Source: Agrobacterium albertimagni AOL15 (lineage in GTDB: Bacteria > Pseudomonadota > Alphaproteobacteria > Rhizobiales > Rhizobiaceae). Taken from it: 64,000 bases of DNA. The DNA is taken from positions 1 to 64,000 of the forward strand of contig NZ_ALJF01000011.1 of assembly GCF_000300855.1 (NCBI RefSeq), given 5' to 3'. Numbering within the stretch: the stretch's first letter is position 1; each line of letters starts with the position of its first letter. Under the pieces are notes generated by a model, which saw only the letters and a list, made by a program, of their open reading frames with translations, did not search any database and was not told the origin of the DNA. The position numbers and the translations under genes were made by a program. Positions 1 to 9,036 of the stretch are shown here, piece after piece.

Positions 1-312
1 GCATTCCTGCTGGCGATGGCGCTCGCAATTTTCTTTGCCGGGCGGACGATCTTCTTTGTGGCCTACTGGAGCGATCCCGCCCGTCAGGACCTGCCGCCGG
101 AGCCCTGGATGACGATCGGCTATGTCGCCCATTCCTGGCATGTACCGGTCGAGAAACTCGCCCGCGACCTCGATCTGCCGCCCCCGCCAAAGGATGGCCC
201 TCGCCCATCGCTCGAACGCCTTGCCGTGGAACGCGGCCAGAGCTTCGAGACATTCAAGGCCGAAATAGAGGCCTCCCTTGCCGAACTGCGCCGGCAGGGA
301 CCTCCCCAATGA
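1..312 (+). CDS. Hypothetical membrane-anchored protein, 5' end outside window
   Basis: The reading frame is open from the first base, so the true start probably lies upstream; an internal ATG at 16 is the first one visible. The visible part starts with a hydrophobic stretch (about residues 1-20 of the visible frame) ending in a Tyr-Trp. A soluble tail of about 75 residues follows, with a Pro-rich centre and a charged helical C-terminus. I recognise no family. Its TGA overlaps the ATG of the DedA gene (ATGA at 309-312), so the two are probably translationally coupled and may act together at the inner membrane. No function can be assigned from sequence. Confidence 0.6.
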   Translation, partial: AFLLAMALAIFFAGRTIFFVAYWSDPARQDLPPEPWMTIGYVAHSWHVPVEKLARDLDLPPPPKDGPRPSLERLAVERGQSFETFKAEIEASLAELRRQGPPQ

Positions 313-908
313 CCCTGACCGAGACGCTGCTCGCATCACTGCCGTCCTATGGCTTGTTGCTGCTTGCGCTGGTCGTCGGCATCAGTTGCCTTGGCGCGCC
401 CCTGCCCGCCTCGATCGTCATGATGCTGATGGGCGCATTGGCGGCCGCCGGAGACTTCACGCTGGCCTATGTCATTGCCGTGGCACTCGCCTCGGCCGTG
501 GCAGGAGACCAGATCGGCTACATGCTTGGCCGCGTCGCCGGACAGCGCCTCGTGCCGATCGTCAGTCGCGAGCCTTCACGCCGCAAGGCGATCGAGCGGG
601 CGCAGCAGGAAATGGATGCCCGCGGCAACGTCGCCGTCTTTCTCACCCGCTGGCTGCTTTCCCCGCTCGGCCCCTATCTCAACCTGCTCGCCGGAGCCTC
701 CGGCTTTTCCTGGGCGCGCTTCACGCTGGCAGGCATCCTTGGGGAGACGGTCTGGGTCGGTCTCTACACTGGCCTCGGAGCGGCATTCAGCGAGAGCGTC
801 ACGGAGATCGCCGAAATCAGCGGCAGCATCAGCGGCTTTCTGGCGGCCGGTGCTGTCGCCGCCTTCCTCGGCTGGAAGCTCTTCCAAGCCATGCAGAGCA
901 AGGATTGA
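309..908 (+). CDS. DedA family (SNARE-associated/VTT domain) membrane protein
   Basis: A 199-residue polytopic inner-membrane protein. It shows the DedA layout: an N-terminal hydrophobic hairpin with Gly-Ala-Pro-Leu-Pro near residue 30, a G-D-x-x-G-Y motif near residue 68, an arginine-rich cytoplasmic segment (about 90-105), and an F-L-T-R-W motif followed by G-P-Y-L-N and a Gly-rich re-entrant region. DedA/VTT proteins are linked to phospholipid or undecaprenyl-phosphate flipping and to proton-motive-force homeostasis; the substrate here is unknown. The start overlaps the stop of the upstream gene by four bases. Length is typical of the family. Confidence 0.85.
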   Translation: MTLTETLLASLPSYGLLLLALVVGISCLGAPLPASIVMMLMGALAAAGDFTLAYVIAVALASAVAGDQIGYMLGRVAGQRLVPIVSREPSRRKAIERAQQEMDARGNVAVFLTRWLLSPLGPYLNLLAGASGFSWARFTLAGILGETVWVGLYTGLGAAFSESVTEIAEISGSISGFLAAGAVAAFLGWKLFQAMQSKD

Positions 909-992
909 AAGCCCAACGATAAGGCCGAAAGAAGGCTTCTCCGAACTGTCACACAGCAGTGCTATCCGGATACCAAAATCCGGAGACTCGCC

Positions 993-2195
993 ATGACTTT
1001 TCTGATCTGGTTTGCCGCGATCGCGCTTCTCGTCCAGCTTGCAAGCATCGCCGTCGTCCTCTCCGTCAAGCTGCGCCACAAAAACCGAGAGGCTGCGCCG
1101 ACGCCGCGCCCGCCGGTCACACTTATCCGCCCGATCTGCGGGCTGGAAAACAATCTCGAGCGCTGCCTCGCCTCATCTTTCCAGCTCGATTGGCCGACCT
1201 ATGAGATCCTCTTTTGTGTCGCAAGAGCCGACGATCCGGCAGCATCCCTTGCCCGTCGCCTGATGGCAGAACATCCCGACATTGCCTCGACACTCCTCGT
1301 CGGCGAAGATCCCTTCAGCGCCAATCCCAAGCTCAACAATGTCGTCAAGGGCTGGCGCTCCGCCCGCCATGACTGGATCGTCATGACCGACAGCAACGTG
1401 CTGATGCCATCAGACACAATCGAGCGCATGATCGCCCGCTGGGACGAGCGGACCGGCCTCGTCTGCTCGCCACCAGCGGGAACCGAGCCGGAGAATGCTG
1501 GCGCCCTTCTCGAAAGCGCCTGGCTCGACAGTTTCCAGGCCCGCTGGCAGCTCTTTGCCGACGCCTGCGGCTTCGGCTTTGCCCAGGGCAAATCGATGCT
1601 GTTCAATCGTCATGTGATGACGCAGCTCGGCGGTTTCGAGCGACTGGGCGATGAAGTCGCCGAGGATGCCGCCGCAACACTGCTGATCCGCAACGCGGGC
1701 CTCAAGGTCCGCATTGTTCACGAGCCCTTCCCACAGCCGCTCGGGCCCCGCGATATCAAGGCTGTCTGGAAGCGCCAGCTGCGCTGGGCGCGCCTGCGCC
1801 GCGCGTCTTTCCCGCTTTATTTCCTGCCGGAGATCCTGACCGGTGCCGCCCTGCCGCTGGCGGCCATGATCGCGCTTGCGGCGACAGGCGCACTGCCGCT
1901 CATCGCCCCGATCGCCTATCTTGCCGCCTGGTATGGCGCAGAAGTGCTGCTCGCCAGAAGCTATAGCTGGCCGAGCGGCTGGCGGATCGTTCCTGCCATG
2001 CTCGCCCGTGACCTGTTGCTGCCGGGGCTGTTCGTCGCGGCCTGGTTCGGCAGCGGATTTGAATGGCGCGGCAATGCGATGACGGTCGCTGACAATGACA
2101 ATAGCCGCACGGCGCGCTTTCGCACGGCAGTTGCCCGAACCCGGGACAGAGCGCGCGAGAAAGCCCGAGCTCTGGTTGCCGCCCGCAGTCACTGA
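993..2195 (+). CDS. Glycosyltransferase, GT21-type (ceramide glucosyltransferase / HpnI-like)
   Basis: A 400-residue membrane glycosyltransferase. An N-terminal anchor (about residues 1-25) precedes a GT-A catalytic domain. The domain carries the family signatures A-R-A-D-D-P near residue 85, the DxD-like T-D-S-N (about 130), E-D-A-A (about 230) and R-Q-L-R-W (about 262, the Q-x-x-R-W type motif). Two or three hydrophobic helices follow at about 275-355. Relatives transfer a sugar from a nucleotide-sugar to a lipid: ceramide or diacylglycerol glycosylation, or hopanoid-lipid modification. The acceptor cannot be told from sequence. It stands alone, 84 bases after the DedA gene on the same strand. 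Confidence 0.8.
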   Translation: MTFLIWFAAIALLVQLASIAVVLSVKLRHKNREAAPTPRPPVTLIRPICGLENNLERCLASSFQLDWPTYEILFCVARADDPAASLARRLMAEHPDIASTLLVGEDPFSANPKLNNVVKGWRSARHDWIVMTDSNVLMPSDTIERMIARWDERTGLVCSPPAGTEPENAGALLESAWLDSFQARWQLFADACGFGFAQGKSMLFNRHVMTQLGGFERLGDEVAEDAAATLLIRNAGLKVRIVHEPFPQPLGPRDIKAVWKRQLRWARLRRASFPLYFLPEILTGAALPLAAMIALAATGALPLIAPIAYLAAWYGAEVLLARSYSWPSGWRIVPAMLARDLLLPGLFVAAWFGSGFEWRGNAMTVADNDNSRTARFRTAVARTRDRAREKARALVAARSH

Positions 2196-2215
2196 CATCC
2201 CTCTCAACTTAAAAA

Positions 2216-2247
2216 GCGGGCAGGACCGCATGGCGATCGCTGCCCGC
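2216..2247 (-). terminator. Rho-independent terminator of the GMC operon
   Basis: The inverted repeat GCGGGCAG / CTGCCCGC is followed, on the minus strand, by five T residues (2211-2215). It lies just after the GMC dehydrogenase stop and between two convergent genes. Confidence 0.7.
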
Positions 2248-2269
2248 AAGAGGGAGGTAGTTCCGCCGC

Positions 2270-3841
2270 TCAGATGGTGCCTTGGCCCATCTGCTCGGCG
2301 ATGTAATCCGCCTGGCGGATCGCAAGAGAAACGATCGTCAGGGTCGGATTTTCGGCCGCTCCGGTGGTGAACTGGCTGCCATCGGAGACGAAGAGGTTGC
2401 TGATGTCGTGCGTCTGGCCCCACTTGTTGACGACCCCGTCCTGCGCCTTCTCGCTCATGCGGTTGGTGCCGAGATTGTGGGTCGACGGATAGGGCGGCGT
2501 CGGGAAGGCACGGGTTGCACCCACCGCCTCATAGAGGGCCACGCCCTGCTTGTAGGCATGATTGCGCATCGCCTCGTCGTTCGGATGGTCCGTAAACCAC
2601 ACATCCGGGATCGGCATGCCGTATTTGTCCTTCAGCTCGCCATGCAGCTTCACCGCATTCTGCTCCTGCGGCATGTCTTCGCCGACGATCCAGAGGCCCG
2701 CCATATTGGCATACTGGTCCATGGCCGAGGCAAACGACCGGCCCCAGCCACCCGGATCGAGGAAGGCCGCCATGAAGGGCACGCCGAGCGCCAGCGTCTC
2801 GAGTTCATAGCCGCCGACGAAGCCGCGCGACGGATCGTGCCTCGCCTCGTCACGGATGATCCCGGCCATGGTCGTGCCGCGGTAGAAATGCACCGGCTTT
2901 TCGAAGACGGCATAGACCGAACCGGTGGTGTGGCGCATGTAGTTCTTGCCGACCTGGCCGGAAGAATTGGCCAGACCATCAGGGAACTTCGACGAAGCCG
3001 AGTTGAGCAGCAGGCGCGGGCTTTCGATCGAATTGCCGGCAACGCAGATGATTCGGGCCTTCTGGCTCTGCAGATTGCCATCCTTGTCGGCATAGACGAC
3101 GGCGGTCACCTTGCCCGTATCATCATGCTCGATCTTGACGACATGCGAGTTCGGCCGGACTTCGAGCTTGCCCGTCGCCTCGCCCTTCGGAATTTCCGTG
3201 TAGAGCGTCGACCACTTGGCGCCCCATTTGCAGCCCTGGAAGCAGAAGCCCGTCTGCTGGCAGCTCATCCGGTCGTCTCGATCGGCCGAATTGATCGCCA
3301 TATTGCCGGTGTGACAGTCCTTGTAACCGAGCTTGTCGGCACCAGCCTTCAGGATCTTGAAGTTATTATTGCCGGGCAGGCCCTCGATGCCGTTGGTGCG
3401 GGTGACGCCCATCTTGTCTTCGGCCTTGGCATAGTACGGCTCGAGATCGGCCAGCGTGATCGGCCAGTCGAGAAGATTGGCTCCCTCGACCTTGCCATAG
3501 TTGGTCAGAGTCTTGAACTCGTGCTCCTGGAAGCGGAGCGACGCGCCGGCCCAATGGGTAGTGGTGCCACCGACCGCCTTGACGATCCAGGCCGGCAGAT
3601 TGGGGAAGTCTTTTGCTACCCGCCAGCCGCCACCGGTCGTGCGGTGGTCGAGCCAGGCGAGCTGGGCAAAGCTGTCCCATTCGTCGTTGATGAATTCCTC
3701 GTGCTCGATACGGGCACCGGCTTCGAGCACGACCACGTCGATGCCCTTCTGGGCAAGCTCGTTGGCGAGCGTGCCGCCACCCGCACCGGAGCCGATGATG
3801 ACGACCACGCTGTCGTCGTTGAGATCATAGGGCGCTGCCAT
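2270..3841 (-). CDS. GMC family FAD-dependent oxidoreductase (gluconate/sorbitol dehydrogenase large-subunit-like)
   Basis: A 523-residue flavoprotein dehydrogenase. The Rossmann motif G-S-G-A-G-G-G lies at residues 17-23, a G-G-T-T-T-H-W FAD-contact segment near 90, and the GMC C-terminal block carries S-T-H-N-L-G-T-N-R-M near 455 and a closing N-P-T-L-T motif. A Cys-containing segment around C-Q-Q-T-G-F-C sits near 190. Relatives are catalytic subunits of membrane-bound gluconate 2-dehydrogenase and related sugar or polyol dehydrogenases feeding electrons to quinone through a cytochrome c subunit. A G-G-A-G-G Shine-Dalgarno precedes the ATG. The next gene upstream in the transcript is the small Tat-exported subunit, which supports a periplasmic enzyme. 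No cytochrome subunit is present nearby. The exact sugar substrate is not determinable. Confidence 0.85.
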   Translation of the reverse strand: MAAPYDLNDDSVVVIIGSGAGGGTLANELAQKGIDVVVLEAGARIEHEEFINDEWDSFAQLAWLDHRTTGGGWRVAKDFPNLPAWIVKAVGGTTTHWAGASLRFQEHEFKTLTNYGKVEGANLLDWPITLADLEPYYAKAEDKMGVTRTNGIEGLPGNNNFKILKAGADKLGYKDCHTGNMAINSADRDDRMSCQQTGFCFQGCKWGAKWSTLYTEIPKGEATGKLEVRPNSHVVKIEHDDTGKVTAVVYADKDGNLQSQKARIICVAGNSIESPRLLLNSASSKFPDGLANSSGQVGKNYMRHTTGSVYAVFEKPVHFYRGTTMAGIIRDEARHDPSRGFVGGYELETLALGVPFMAAFLDPGGWGRSFASAMDQYANMAGLWIVGEDMPQEQNAVKLHGELKDKYGMPIPDVWFTDHPNDEAMRNHAYKQGVALYEAVGATRAFPTPPYPSTHNLGTNRMSEKAQDGVVNKWGQTHDISNLFVSDGSQFTTGAAENPTLTIVSLAIRQADYIAEQMGQGTI

Positions 3842-3940
3842 GTTTTCCTCCCGGGAAATCCGTCAATTTGGGTAAGCGCCGCCGTCCCATCCGCGATGGG
3901 CCTCCTTCCGGCGACGATAAATGCGTGTCTTTCAGGTCGC

Positions 3941-4471
3941 TCAGAGCCAGGTGATGTCGTCGAACCCGCGCTCGATATAGCCGCCCTTGGAATAGGACTC
4001 GCCCTCGTAGCCGAAGATCGGCCAGATCTCCTTCTGGTTATAGAGGCTGACCACGAGGTCGCCGCGCACCGCCTGGAAGAAGGGCGTCGTCTCGATGTCG
4101 CGCAGGATGGCGACCCGATCGTCTTCCCAGCCAAGCCCGCGATAACCGCCGGCACCCGCTCTGCTGTCGAGGTCGGCAATGCCCTCTTCGATCAGCGCCT
4201 TGTGCTTCTCGTCCTTGGCCGCCATCGTGTCCTGACCCTTGACGGCCGCCGCATAGAAACGATCAGCAAGCTGGTCATGCGGATAGATGTCGCGCGCCAT
4301 CTTGATCAGCGTCGCGAGCGTGTCCGGCTTCAGGGCTGTCGCCTCCAGGCCCCAGGCCTGGTCGGGACAGATGACAGCCGTGCCGGTTACCATCAGCACG
4401 GCGCTTGCTGCACCGGTCTTCAGAAGCTGGCGGCGTGACATGCCGCCGGTCTTGTCGAGTATCGTAACCAC
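3941..4471 (-). CDS. Gluconate 2-dehydrogenase subunit 3 family protein (Tat signal)
   Basis: About 176 residues. Met-Ser-Arg-Arg-Gln-Leu-Leu-Lys at residues 11-18, followed by a short hydrophobic core, is a twin-arginine export signal. The mature part carries the helical pattern of the small (gamma) subunit of FAD-dependent membrane dehydrogenases, including the D-I-Y-P-H-D signature near residue 49. I chose the GTG at 4471 because GAGGAG lies six bases before it; an ATG at 4441 would still retain the RR motif. The partner is the GMC dehydrogenase 99 bases downstream. The small subunit usually escorts the folded catalytic subunit through Tat. Confidence 0.8.
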   Translation of the reverse strand: MVTILDKTGGMSRRQLLKTGAASAVLMVTGTAVICPDQAWGLEATALKPDTLATLIKMARDIYPHDQLADRFYAAAVKGQDTMAAKDEKHKALIEEGIADLDSRAGAGGYRGLGWEDDRVAILRDIETTPFFQAVRGDLVVSLYNQKEIWPIFGYEGESYSKGGYIERGFDDITWL

Positions 4472-4594
4472 GTCATTCTCCTCACATGAGATGATGCGCA
4501 ACGGCCAGTCTGCCGTCGGCGGTGGCAGGCGCGATACCGCGCCCACCGGCTGCGAAACAAAGAAGGCCAGGGCTCCTCTTCCCCGGCCTTCCAA

Positions 4595-4990
4595 TCATTT
4601 GAACCGTCCGTGCCGGGCCAGGACTTCGATCTTGTAGCCGTCGGGGTCGGTGATGAAGAAGAAGCGGGCAAGCAGCACGCCATCGCGGTTGAATTCGACG
4701 ATCTTGCCCGGGTTCAGGCCGAGATCGGTCAGCCGCTTGTGTTCGGCGTCGAGATCCGAGACGCTGACCGCGAGATGGCCGTAACCGGTCCCAAGATCAT
4801 AGGCCTCCTCGCGGCCCTTGTTGACCGTGAGCTCAAGCTCGAACTCGCTCTCCGCATTGCTGAGATAGACCAGAGTGAAGGTTTCGAAATCGAGACGTTC
4901 CGCGACTTCCAGACCGAAGGCCTGAACGTAGAAGGAAACGGATCGGACCTCTTCGAGGACACGGATCATCGAATGGATCATTTTGGCCAA
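4595..4990 (-). CDS. VOC family protein, glyoxalase I-like (lactoylglutathione lyase)
   Basis: A 131-residue vicinal-oxygen-chelate protein with two beta-alpha-beta-beta-beta repeats. The four metal-ligand positions of glyoxalase I are all present: His6, Glu53 (in L-E-L-T), His72 (G-H-L-A-V) and Glu122 (K-I-E-V-L). Activity as a Ni/Zn glyoxalase I isomerising the methylglyoxal-glutathione hemithioacetal is therefore plausible. AAGGAG lies seven bases before a TTG at 4990, which favours that start; an ATG three codons later is the alternative. It is upstream of, and in line with, the Tat subunit and GMC dehydrogenase genes, possibly in one transcript. Confidence 0.8.
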   Translation of the reverse strand: MAKMIHSMIRVLEEVRSVSFYVQAFGLEVAERLDFETFTLVYLSNAESEFELELTVNKGREEAYDLGTGYGHLAVSVSDLDAEHKRLTDLGLNPGKIVEFNRDGVLLARFFFITDPDGYKIEVLARHGRFK

Positions 4991-5220
4991 TGGGCTGCTC
5001 CTTGCATGCTGACATATGTCATGCAGAGAGGATGTCGCGATTTTCCGGACGGCTGGTAGCAGCCCATTACCGCAGCCGTTTTTTTTCGCTGACGGATGTG
5101 GCCATTCTTCGCACCTGGGCGAGGCAGTTTAGAGAAGACGGAAATTGACCAGAGCAGCGGCGCGCAACATAATGCCCGAAAAGACTGCAGATCGAAAAAG
5201 ACATCAGGGAGGAGCATGCC

Positions 5221-5529
5221 ATGTGTGAAGTCTTCGCAGGACAGGACCCGGCCCGCTACCGCGCGGTCAACCGCTCCGTCCGCATCGGTGGTCATTCCAC
5301 CAGCATCCAACTTGAAGCGGCCTTCTGGGTGCTGATCGACGAGATCGCGGCCAGCCAGAATTTCTCGACATCCCGCTTTCTGTCGACGCTTCATGACGAA
5401 GCGCTGGAGATCAACGGTTCGGTGTCGAACTTTGCATCCCTGCTTCGGACGAGCTGTCTCATCTACCTGATGAGCAAGGCGCAAAATCCGGCACAGCCGC
5501 CCGAATTCCACATCATCGCCGCCGAGTAG
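5221..5529 (+). CDS. Ribbon-helix-helix domain protein
   Basis: A 102-residue protein of the rhizobial RHH_4-like type. An N-terminal N-R-S-V-R-I-x-G-H-S-T-S-I-Q-L-E segment has the length and pattern of the DNA-contacting beta strand. Two helices follow, then a C-terminal segment with the family-typical N-F-x-S-L-L-R near residue 75. A strong GGGAGGAG ribosome site precedes the ATG. Such proteins are small DNA-binding regulators of unknown targets. It converges on dctA with only a terminator between them. No partner toxin is adjacent, so it is not a classical antitoxin here. Confidence 0.75.
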   Translation: MCEVFAGQDPARYRAVNRSVRIGGHSTSIQLEAAFWVLIDEIAASQNFSTSRFLSTLHDEALEINGSVSNFASLLRTSCLIYLMSKAQNPAQPPEFHIIAAE

Positions 5530-5540
5530 AGGCAAACAAA

Positions 5541-5572
5541 AAGCGCGGCCCAACGGATGCCGGGCCGCGCTT
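5541..5572 (-). terminator. dctA terminator
   Basis: AAGCGCGGCCC pairs with GGGCCGCGCTT across a 10-base loop. The minus-strand transcript continues into TTTGTTTG, fitting termination of dctA. It may also serve the convergent RHH gene. Confidence 0.75.
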
Positions 5573-5608
5573 CAGTTCCGATCACCGTCTTGGGTCGGCT
5601 CGGACGTA

Positions 5609-6943
5609 TTACTCCGCTGGCTGTAATTGCGGCTGCAGGTCCTCGTGCTCTTCGAGCACCTTGCCGCCGAGCGCGGCATGGAACAGCGTCTCGTCGAGTT
5701 CGCCTTCCCAGCGGGCGACGACGACGGTTGCCACCGCATTGCCGATGAAGTTGGTGAGCGCGCGGCATTCCGACATGAAGCGGTCGATGCCGAGGATCAG
5801 CGCCATGCCGGCGATCGGCACCGACGGCACGACCGACAGCGTGGCGGCCAGCGTGATGAAGCCCGCACCGGTGATACCCGCAGCCCCCTTGGAGCTCAGC
5901 ATGGCAACGGCAAGCAACAGGATCTGGTCGCCGAGTGGCAGATGGATATCCGTCGCCTGGGCGATGAAGAGCGCGGCCAGCGTCATATAGATATTGGTGC
6001 CGTCGAGGTTGAAGGAATAGCCGGTCGGAATGACCAGACCGACGACCGAGCGCTTGCAGCCGGCCTTTTCCATCTTGTTCATCAGGCCCGGAAGGGCTGC
6101 TTCCGACGACGACGTCCCGAGAACCAGAAGCAGTTCTACCTTGATGTAGCGGATCAGCGACAGGATCGAGAAACCGTTGTAGCGCGCGACAGCACCGAGG
6201 ATCACGGCGACGAACAGGAAGGACGTCAGGTAGAAGGTGCCGATCAGCATGGCGAGGTTCGTCACCGAGCCGATGCCGTATTTCCCGATGGTGAAGGCCA
6301 TGGCGCCGAAGGCACCGATCGGGGCGGCCTTCATCAGGATTGCGACCAGCTTGAAGACGGGCGCTATGACCGCCTGCAGGAAGTCCGTGACCGGCTTGCC
6401 ACGTTCGCCGACAAGCGCCAGCGAAATGCCGAACAGGATCGAGAAGAACAGCACCTGTAGGATATCGCCATCTGCGAAGGCACCGACGATGGTCGTCGGG
6501 ATGATGTTCATCAGGAAGCCTGTGATCGACGAGTCATGCGCCTTTTCGGTATAGGTCGCGACCGCAGCTGCATCGAGCGTAGCCGGATCGATATGCATGC
6601 CAGCACCGGGCTGCACCACATTGGCGATCACGAGGCCGACGATGAGCGCCAATGTCGAGAAGGTGAAGAAGTAGAGCATCGCCTTGCCGGCGACGCGGCC
6701 GACCTTCTTCATATCCGTCATGCCGGCAATGCCGGTCGCGACCGTCAGGAAGATGACCGGCGCGATGATCATCTTGACGAGCTTGATGAAGGCGTCGCCC
6801 AGCGGCTTCAACTGCGCACCGACATCCGGATAGAAATGGCCGAGCAGGATGCCGGCAACGATCGCGGTCAGAACCTGGACATAGAGATGTTTGTAGAAGG
6901 GCTGCCGGCCCTCGGGCGCTTGCTCTGCGGTATCGATATGCAT
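5609..6943 (-). CDS. dctA: C4-dicarboxylate:cation symporter DctA
   Basis: A 444-residue member of the dicarboxylate/amino acid:cation symporter family with eight predicted membrane helices and two re-entrant hairpins. Diagnostic motifs are the serine-rich hairpin S-S-S-E-A-A-L-P near residue 276, G-Y-S-F-N-L-D-G-T near 310, and a C-terminal M-S-E-C-R-A-L-T-N followed by G-N-A-V-A-T. It imports succinate, fumarate and malate with protons; in rhizobia it is needed for carbon supply to bacteroids. GGAGG lies seven bases before the ATG. It is divergent from dctBD, with a sigma-54 promoter and DctD sites in between, so regulation by DctB/DctD is strongly indicated. Confidence 0.95.
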   Translation of the reverse strand: MHIDTAEQAPEGRQPFYKHLYVQVLTAIVAGILLGHFYPDVGAQLKPLGDAFIKLVKMIIAPVIFLTVATGIAGMTDMKKVGRVAGKAMLYFFTFSTLALIVGLVIANVVQPGAGMHIDPATLDAAAVATYTEKAHDSSITGFLMNIIPTTIVGAFADGDILQVLFFSILFGISLALVGERGKPVTDFLQAVIAPVFKLVAILMKAAPIGAFGAMAFTIGKYGIGSVTNLAMLIGTFYLTSFLFVAVILGAVARYNGFSILSLIRYIKVELLLVLGTSSSEAALPGLMNKMEKAGCKRSVVGLVIPTGYSFNLDGTNIYMTLAALFIAQATDIHLPLGDQILLLAVAMLSSKGAAGITGAGFITLAATLSVVPSVPIAGMALILGIDRFMSECRALTNFIGNAVATVVVARWEGELDETLFHAALGGKVLEEHEDLQPQLQPAE

Positions 6944-7038
6944 GTTTTCCTCCGTGGTCGCCCTGACGGAACGAATTCCGGCCTCCCGGGCGGTGGCTCA
7001 ACTGACTGGGAGCGGCGTGGCCGCTTGGGAGAAAGGTC

Positions 7039-7054
7039 AGCAAGGCGCGTGCCA
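7039..7054 (-). promoter_or_regulatory. Sigma-54 (RpoN) -24/-12 promoter of dctA
   Basis: The minus strand reads TGGCACGCGCCTTGCT, an exact TGGCAC-N5-TTGC -24/-12 element. It lies about 96 bases upstream of the dctA start codon and downstream of the two DctD sites, as in the classical rhizobial dctA promoter. Confidence 0.92.
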
Positions 7055-7129
7055 GACCGAAGAAATGGGTTTAAGACACTGTTTTTACTTATTTTTGGAA
7101 ATAGGTAGACTTGATTCACCACATCAAGA

Positions 7130-7147
7130 TGTGCGGTTTTCCGCACA
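7130..7147. promoter_or_regulatory. DctD upstream activating site 1 (high symmetry)
   Basis: TGTGCGGTTTTCCGCACA is a perfect 7-bp inverted repeat with a four-base centre. It matches the known DctD enhancer half-sites and lies 75 bp upstream of the -24 element. Confidence 0.85.
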
Positions 7148-7162
7148 AGCCGGATATGCTAG

Positions 7163-7180
7163 GATGCGACCTATCGCACA
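7163..7180. promoter_or_regulatory. DctD upstream activating site 2 (weaker)
   Basis: GATGCGACCTATCGCACA keeps the inner half-site bases (TGCGA / TCGCA) and the right arm of site 1. The two centres are 33 bp apart, about three helical turns, which fits cooperative binding of two DctD dimers on one face. Confidence 0.7.
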
Positions 7181-7203
7181 GTCTCCGAGGCCCCACCGAC
7201 GTC

Positions 7204-9036
7204 ATGCTGCTCCTTCGAAGCTCCAGTCGCATAATCTGGATCATATACGCCGTAGTGGCCGTCCTGCTGTTCGGCGCCGCGCTGTTTTTCGCCGGCGAGA
7301 GAGGCAAGATCCTCGCGTTGAATGCGGTCGCGGAAGACGCACAAACCGATGCCGAGCTGAAGCGCGCATTGCTGATTGCCGTGCTGGAGCGATCACGCAC
7401 CCTGCCCTTCGTGCTGGGGACGGACGCCGAACTGGCCGCCACATTACAGGCGCCTGGCCTAGACAGCGTCAACCGCCTGAATGAAAAGCTGGAGGCCCTG
7501 ACCTCGGGGACCGGCGCATCCGTGATCTATGTCGTCGACACAGAGGGATTGACGATCGCCGCCAGCAATTTCCGTGAGCCCGACAGCTTCGTCGGCAGCA
7601 ACTATGCCTTCCGTGAATATTTCACCGGCGCGATGGCGAACGGCACGGCCGAACAATATGCGCTGGGCAATGTCAGCCGCAGGCCGGGGCTCTACCTCTC
7701 CCGCCGCGTCGATGACGCTGCCGGCCAGCCGCTGGGCGTCGTGGTCGTCAAGGTCGAGTTCAACGCGCTGGAGCAGGACTGGCAGCGGTCCGGGCGCCCG
7801 ACCTATGTGACCGACACCAGAGGCATCGTCCTGATCACCAGCCGCCCGGACTGGCGCTTCTTCACCATCACCGACATCCCGCAGCAAGATCGGCTGGCAA
7901 TCCGCGACAGCCTGCAATTCGGTGAAGCGCCGCTATTGCCAGTCCCGATCTGGTCGCTCTCCGACCTTGACGGAAACACGATGGTGGCGACCGACACAAG
8001 CGGCGCACGTCCACGGCAGCCGCATGTCGCCGAAGCCCTGCCGGTGCCCGGCACGCCATGGACCCTGCACTTGCTGGCGCCCGCCGCCGCGGCAATGGAT
8101 GCCGGAATCCTCCAGGGGCGCACCACTGCGGTCGCGCTCGGCCTGCCCTTGCTCGCCGCAGCCGGCTTCTTCCTGTATCGCAGCGGCCGTGCTGCCCGCA
8201 GGACCGCCGAAGCGCAGGCGGCACAGGCCGAACTCGAACGGCAGGTCACGCGCCGCACCGCCGAACTCACCGAGGCGCGCGACCGGCTGCAGGCCGAGAT
8301 CGCCGAGCACAGGGCGACCGACATCCGCCTGCAGGGCGTGCAGCAGGATCTCGTCCAGGCGAACCGTCTGGCGATCCTCGGCCAGGTCGCAGCCGGCGTG
8401 GCGCATGAGATCAACCAGCCCGTCGCCACCATCCGCGCCTACGCCGACAATGCAAAGTCGTTCCTCGATCGCGGCAAGGCAGAAACGGCAAAGGAGAACC
8501 TCAGCCTGATCGCCGAGCTCACCGACCGCATCGGCGCAATCACCGGCGAATTGAAGGGGCTTGCCCGAAAGGGCCGTCAGGCAGCCGAACCCGTCGAACT
8601 CAAGGCCGCCATTGACGGAGCCCTCTTCCTGCTGAAAAGCCGCTTCGCCGGGAGCTTCGATCGCCTCACCATCGGTGACATCCCCCCAGATCTCCAGGTG
8701 CTTGGCCAGCGCATCCGGCTTGAACAGGTGCTGATCAACCTTCTGCAGAACGCACTCGAAGCCATTGAAGGCAAAGCGGATGGTCACATCCGCGTCGGGA
8801 TTGCGCGCCTCGGCAACGACGAGGTGGATCTCACCGTCAGTGATACAGGTCCCGGCCTACCGGACCATGTCAGGGATAATCTCTTCATCCCCTTCACCAC
8901 CTCCAAGGAGGGAGGCCTGGGCCTTGGCCTCGTGATCGCCCGCGACATCGTCGCCGAATATGGCGGCCGGCTCTCTGTGGATACGAGCAAGGAGGGCACG
9001 GTCTTCACCATCACCTTGAAGAGGGCCCCAGCATGA
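7204..9036 (+). CDS. dctB: C4-dicarboxylate sensor histidine kinase DctB
   Basis: About 610 residues. An N-terminal membrane helix (about 12-33) is followed by a periplasmic double-PDC sensor domain (to about 290), a second helix near 300-320, a coiled-coil linker and a kinase core. The phospho-accepting His401 lies in A-H-E-I-N-Q-P. The N box N-L-L-Q-N-A-L, G1 box D-T-G-P-G and G2 box G-L-G-L-G-L are intact. I chose ATG 7204, just before the first membrane helix; its ribosome site is weak. Starting at an upstream ATG (7129) would place both DctD sites inside the gene. The next gene, dctD, overlaps by four bases. Confidence 0.92.
   Translation: MLLLRSSSRIIWIIYAVVAVLLFGAALFFAGERGKILALNAVAEDAQTDAELKRALLIAVLERSRTLPFVLGTDAELAATLQAPGLDSVNRLNEKLEALTSGTGASVIYVVDTEGLTIAASNFREPDSFVGSNYAFREYFTGAMANGTAEQYALGNVSRRPGLYLSRRVDDAAGQPLGVVVVKVEFNALEQDWQRSGRPTYVTDTRGIVLITSRPDWRFFTITDIPQQDRLAIRDSLQFGEAPLLPVPIWSLSDLDGNTMVATDTSGARPRQPHVAEALPVPGTPWTLHLLAPAAAAMDAGILQGRTTAVALGLPLLAAAGFFLYRSGRAARRTAEAQAAQAELERQVTRRTAELTEARDRLQAEIAEHRATDIRLQGVQQDLVQANRLAILGQVAAGVAHEINQPVATIRAYADNAKSFLDRGKAETAKENLSLIAELTDRIGAITGELKGLARKGRQAAEPVELKAAIDGALFLLKSRFAGSFDRLTIGDIPPDLQVLGQRIRLEQVLINLLQNALEAIEGKADGHIRVGIARLGNDEVDLTVSDTGPGLPDHVRDNLFIPFTTSKEGGLGLGLVIARDIVAEYGGRLSVDTSKEGTVFTITLKRAPA

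Noticed and set aside
2282..4438. A very long open frame opposite the GMC dehydrogenase and its partner
   Set aside because: Its composition (Arg/Gly/His-rich, no domains) is that of a mirror frame of GC-rich coding DNA, and it spans two real genes and their intergenic gap.
7111..7203. Longer N-terminus for DctB
   Set aside because: It would put both DctD sites inside the coding sequence and adds residues without signal or similarity before the first membrane helix.
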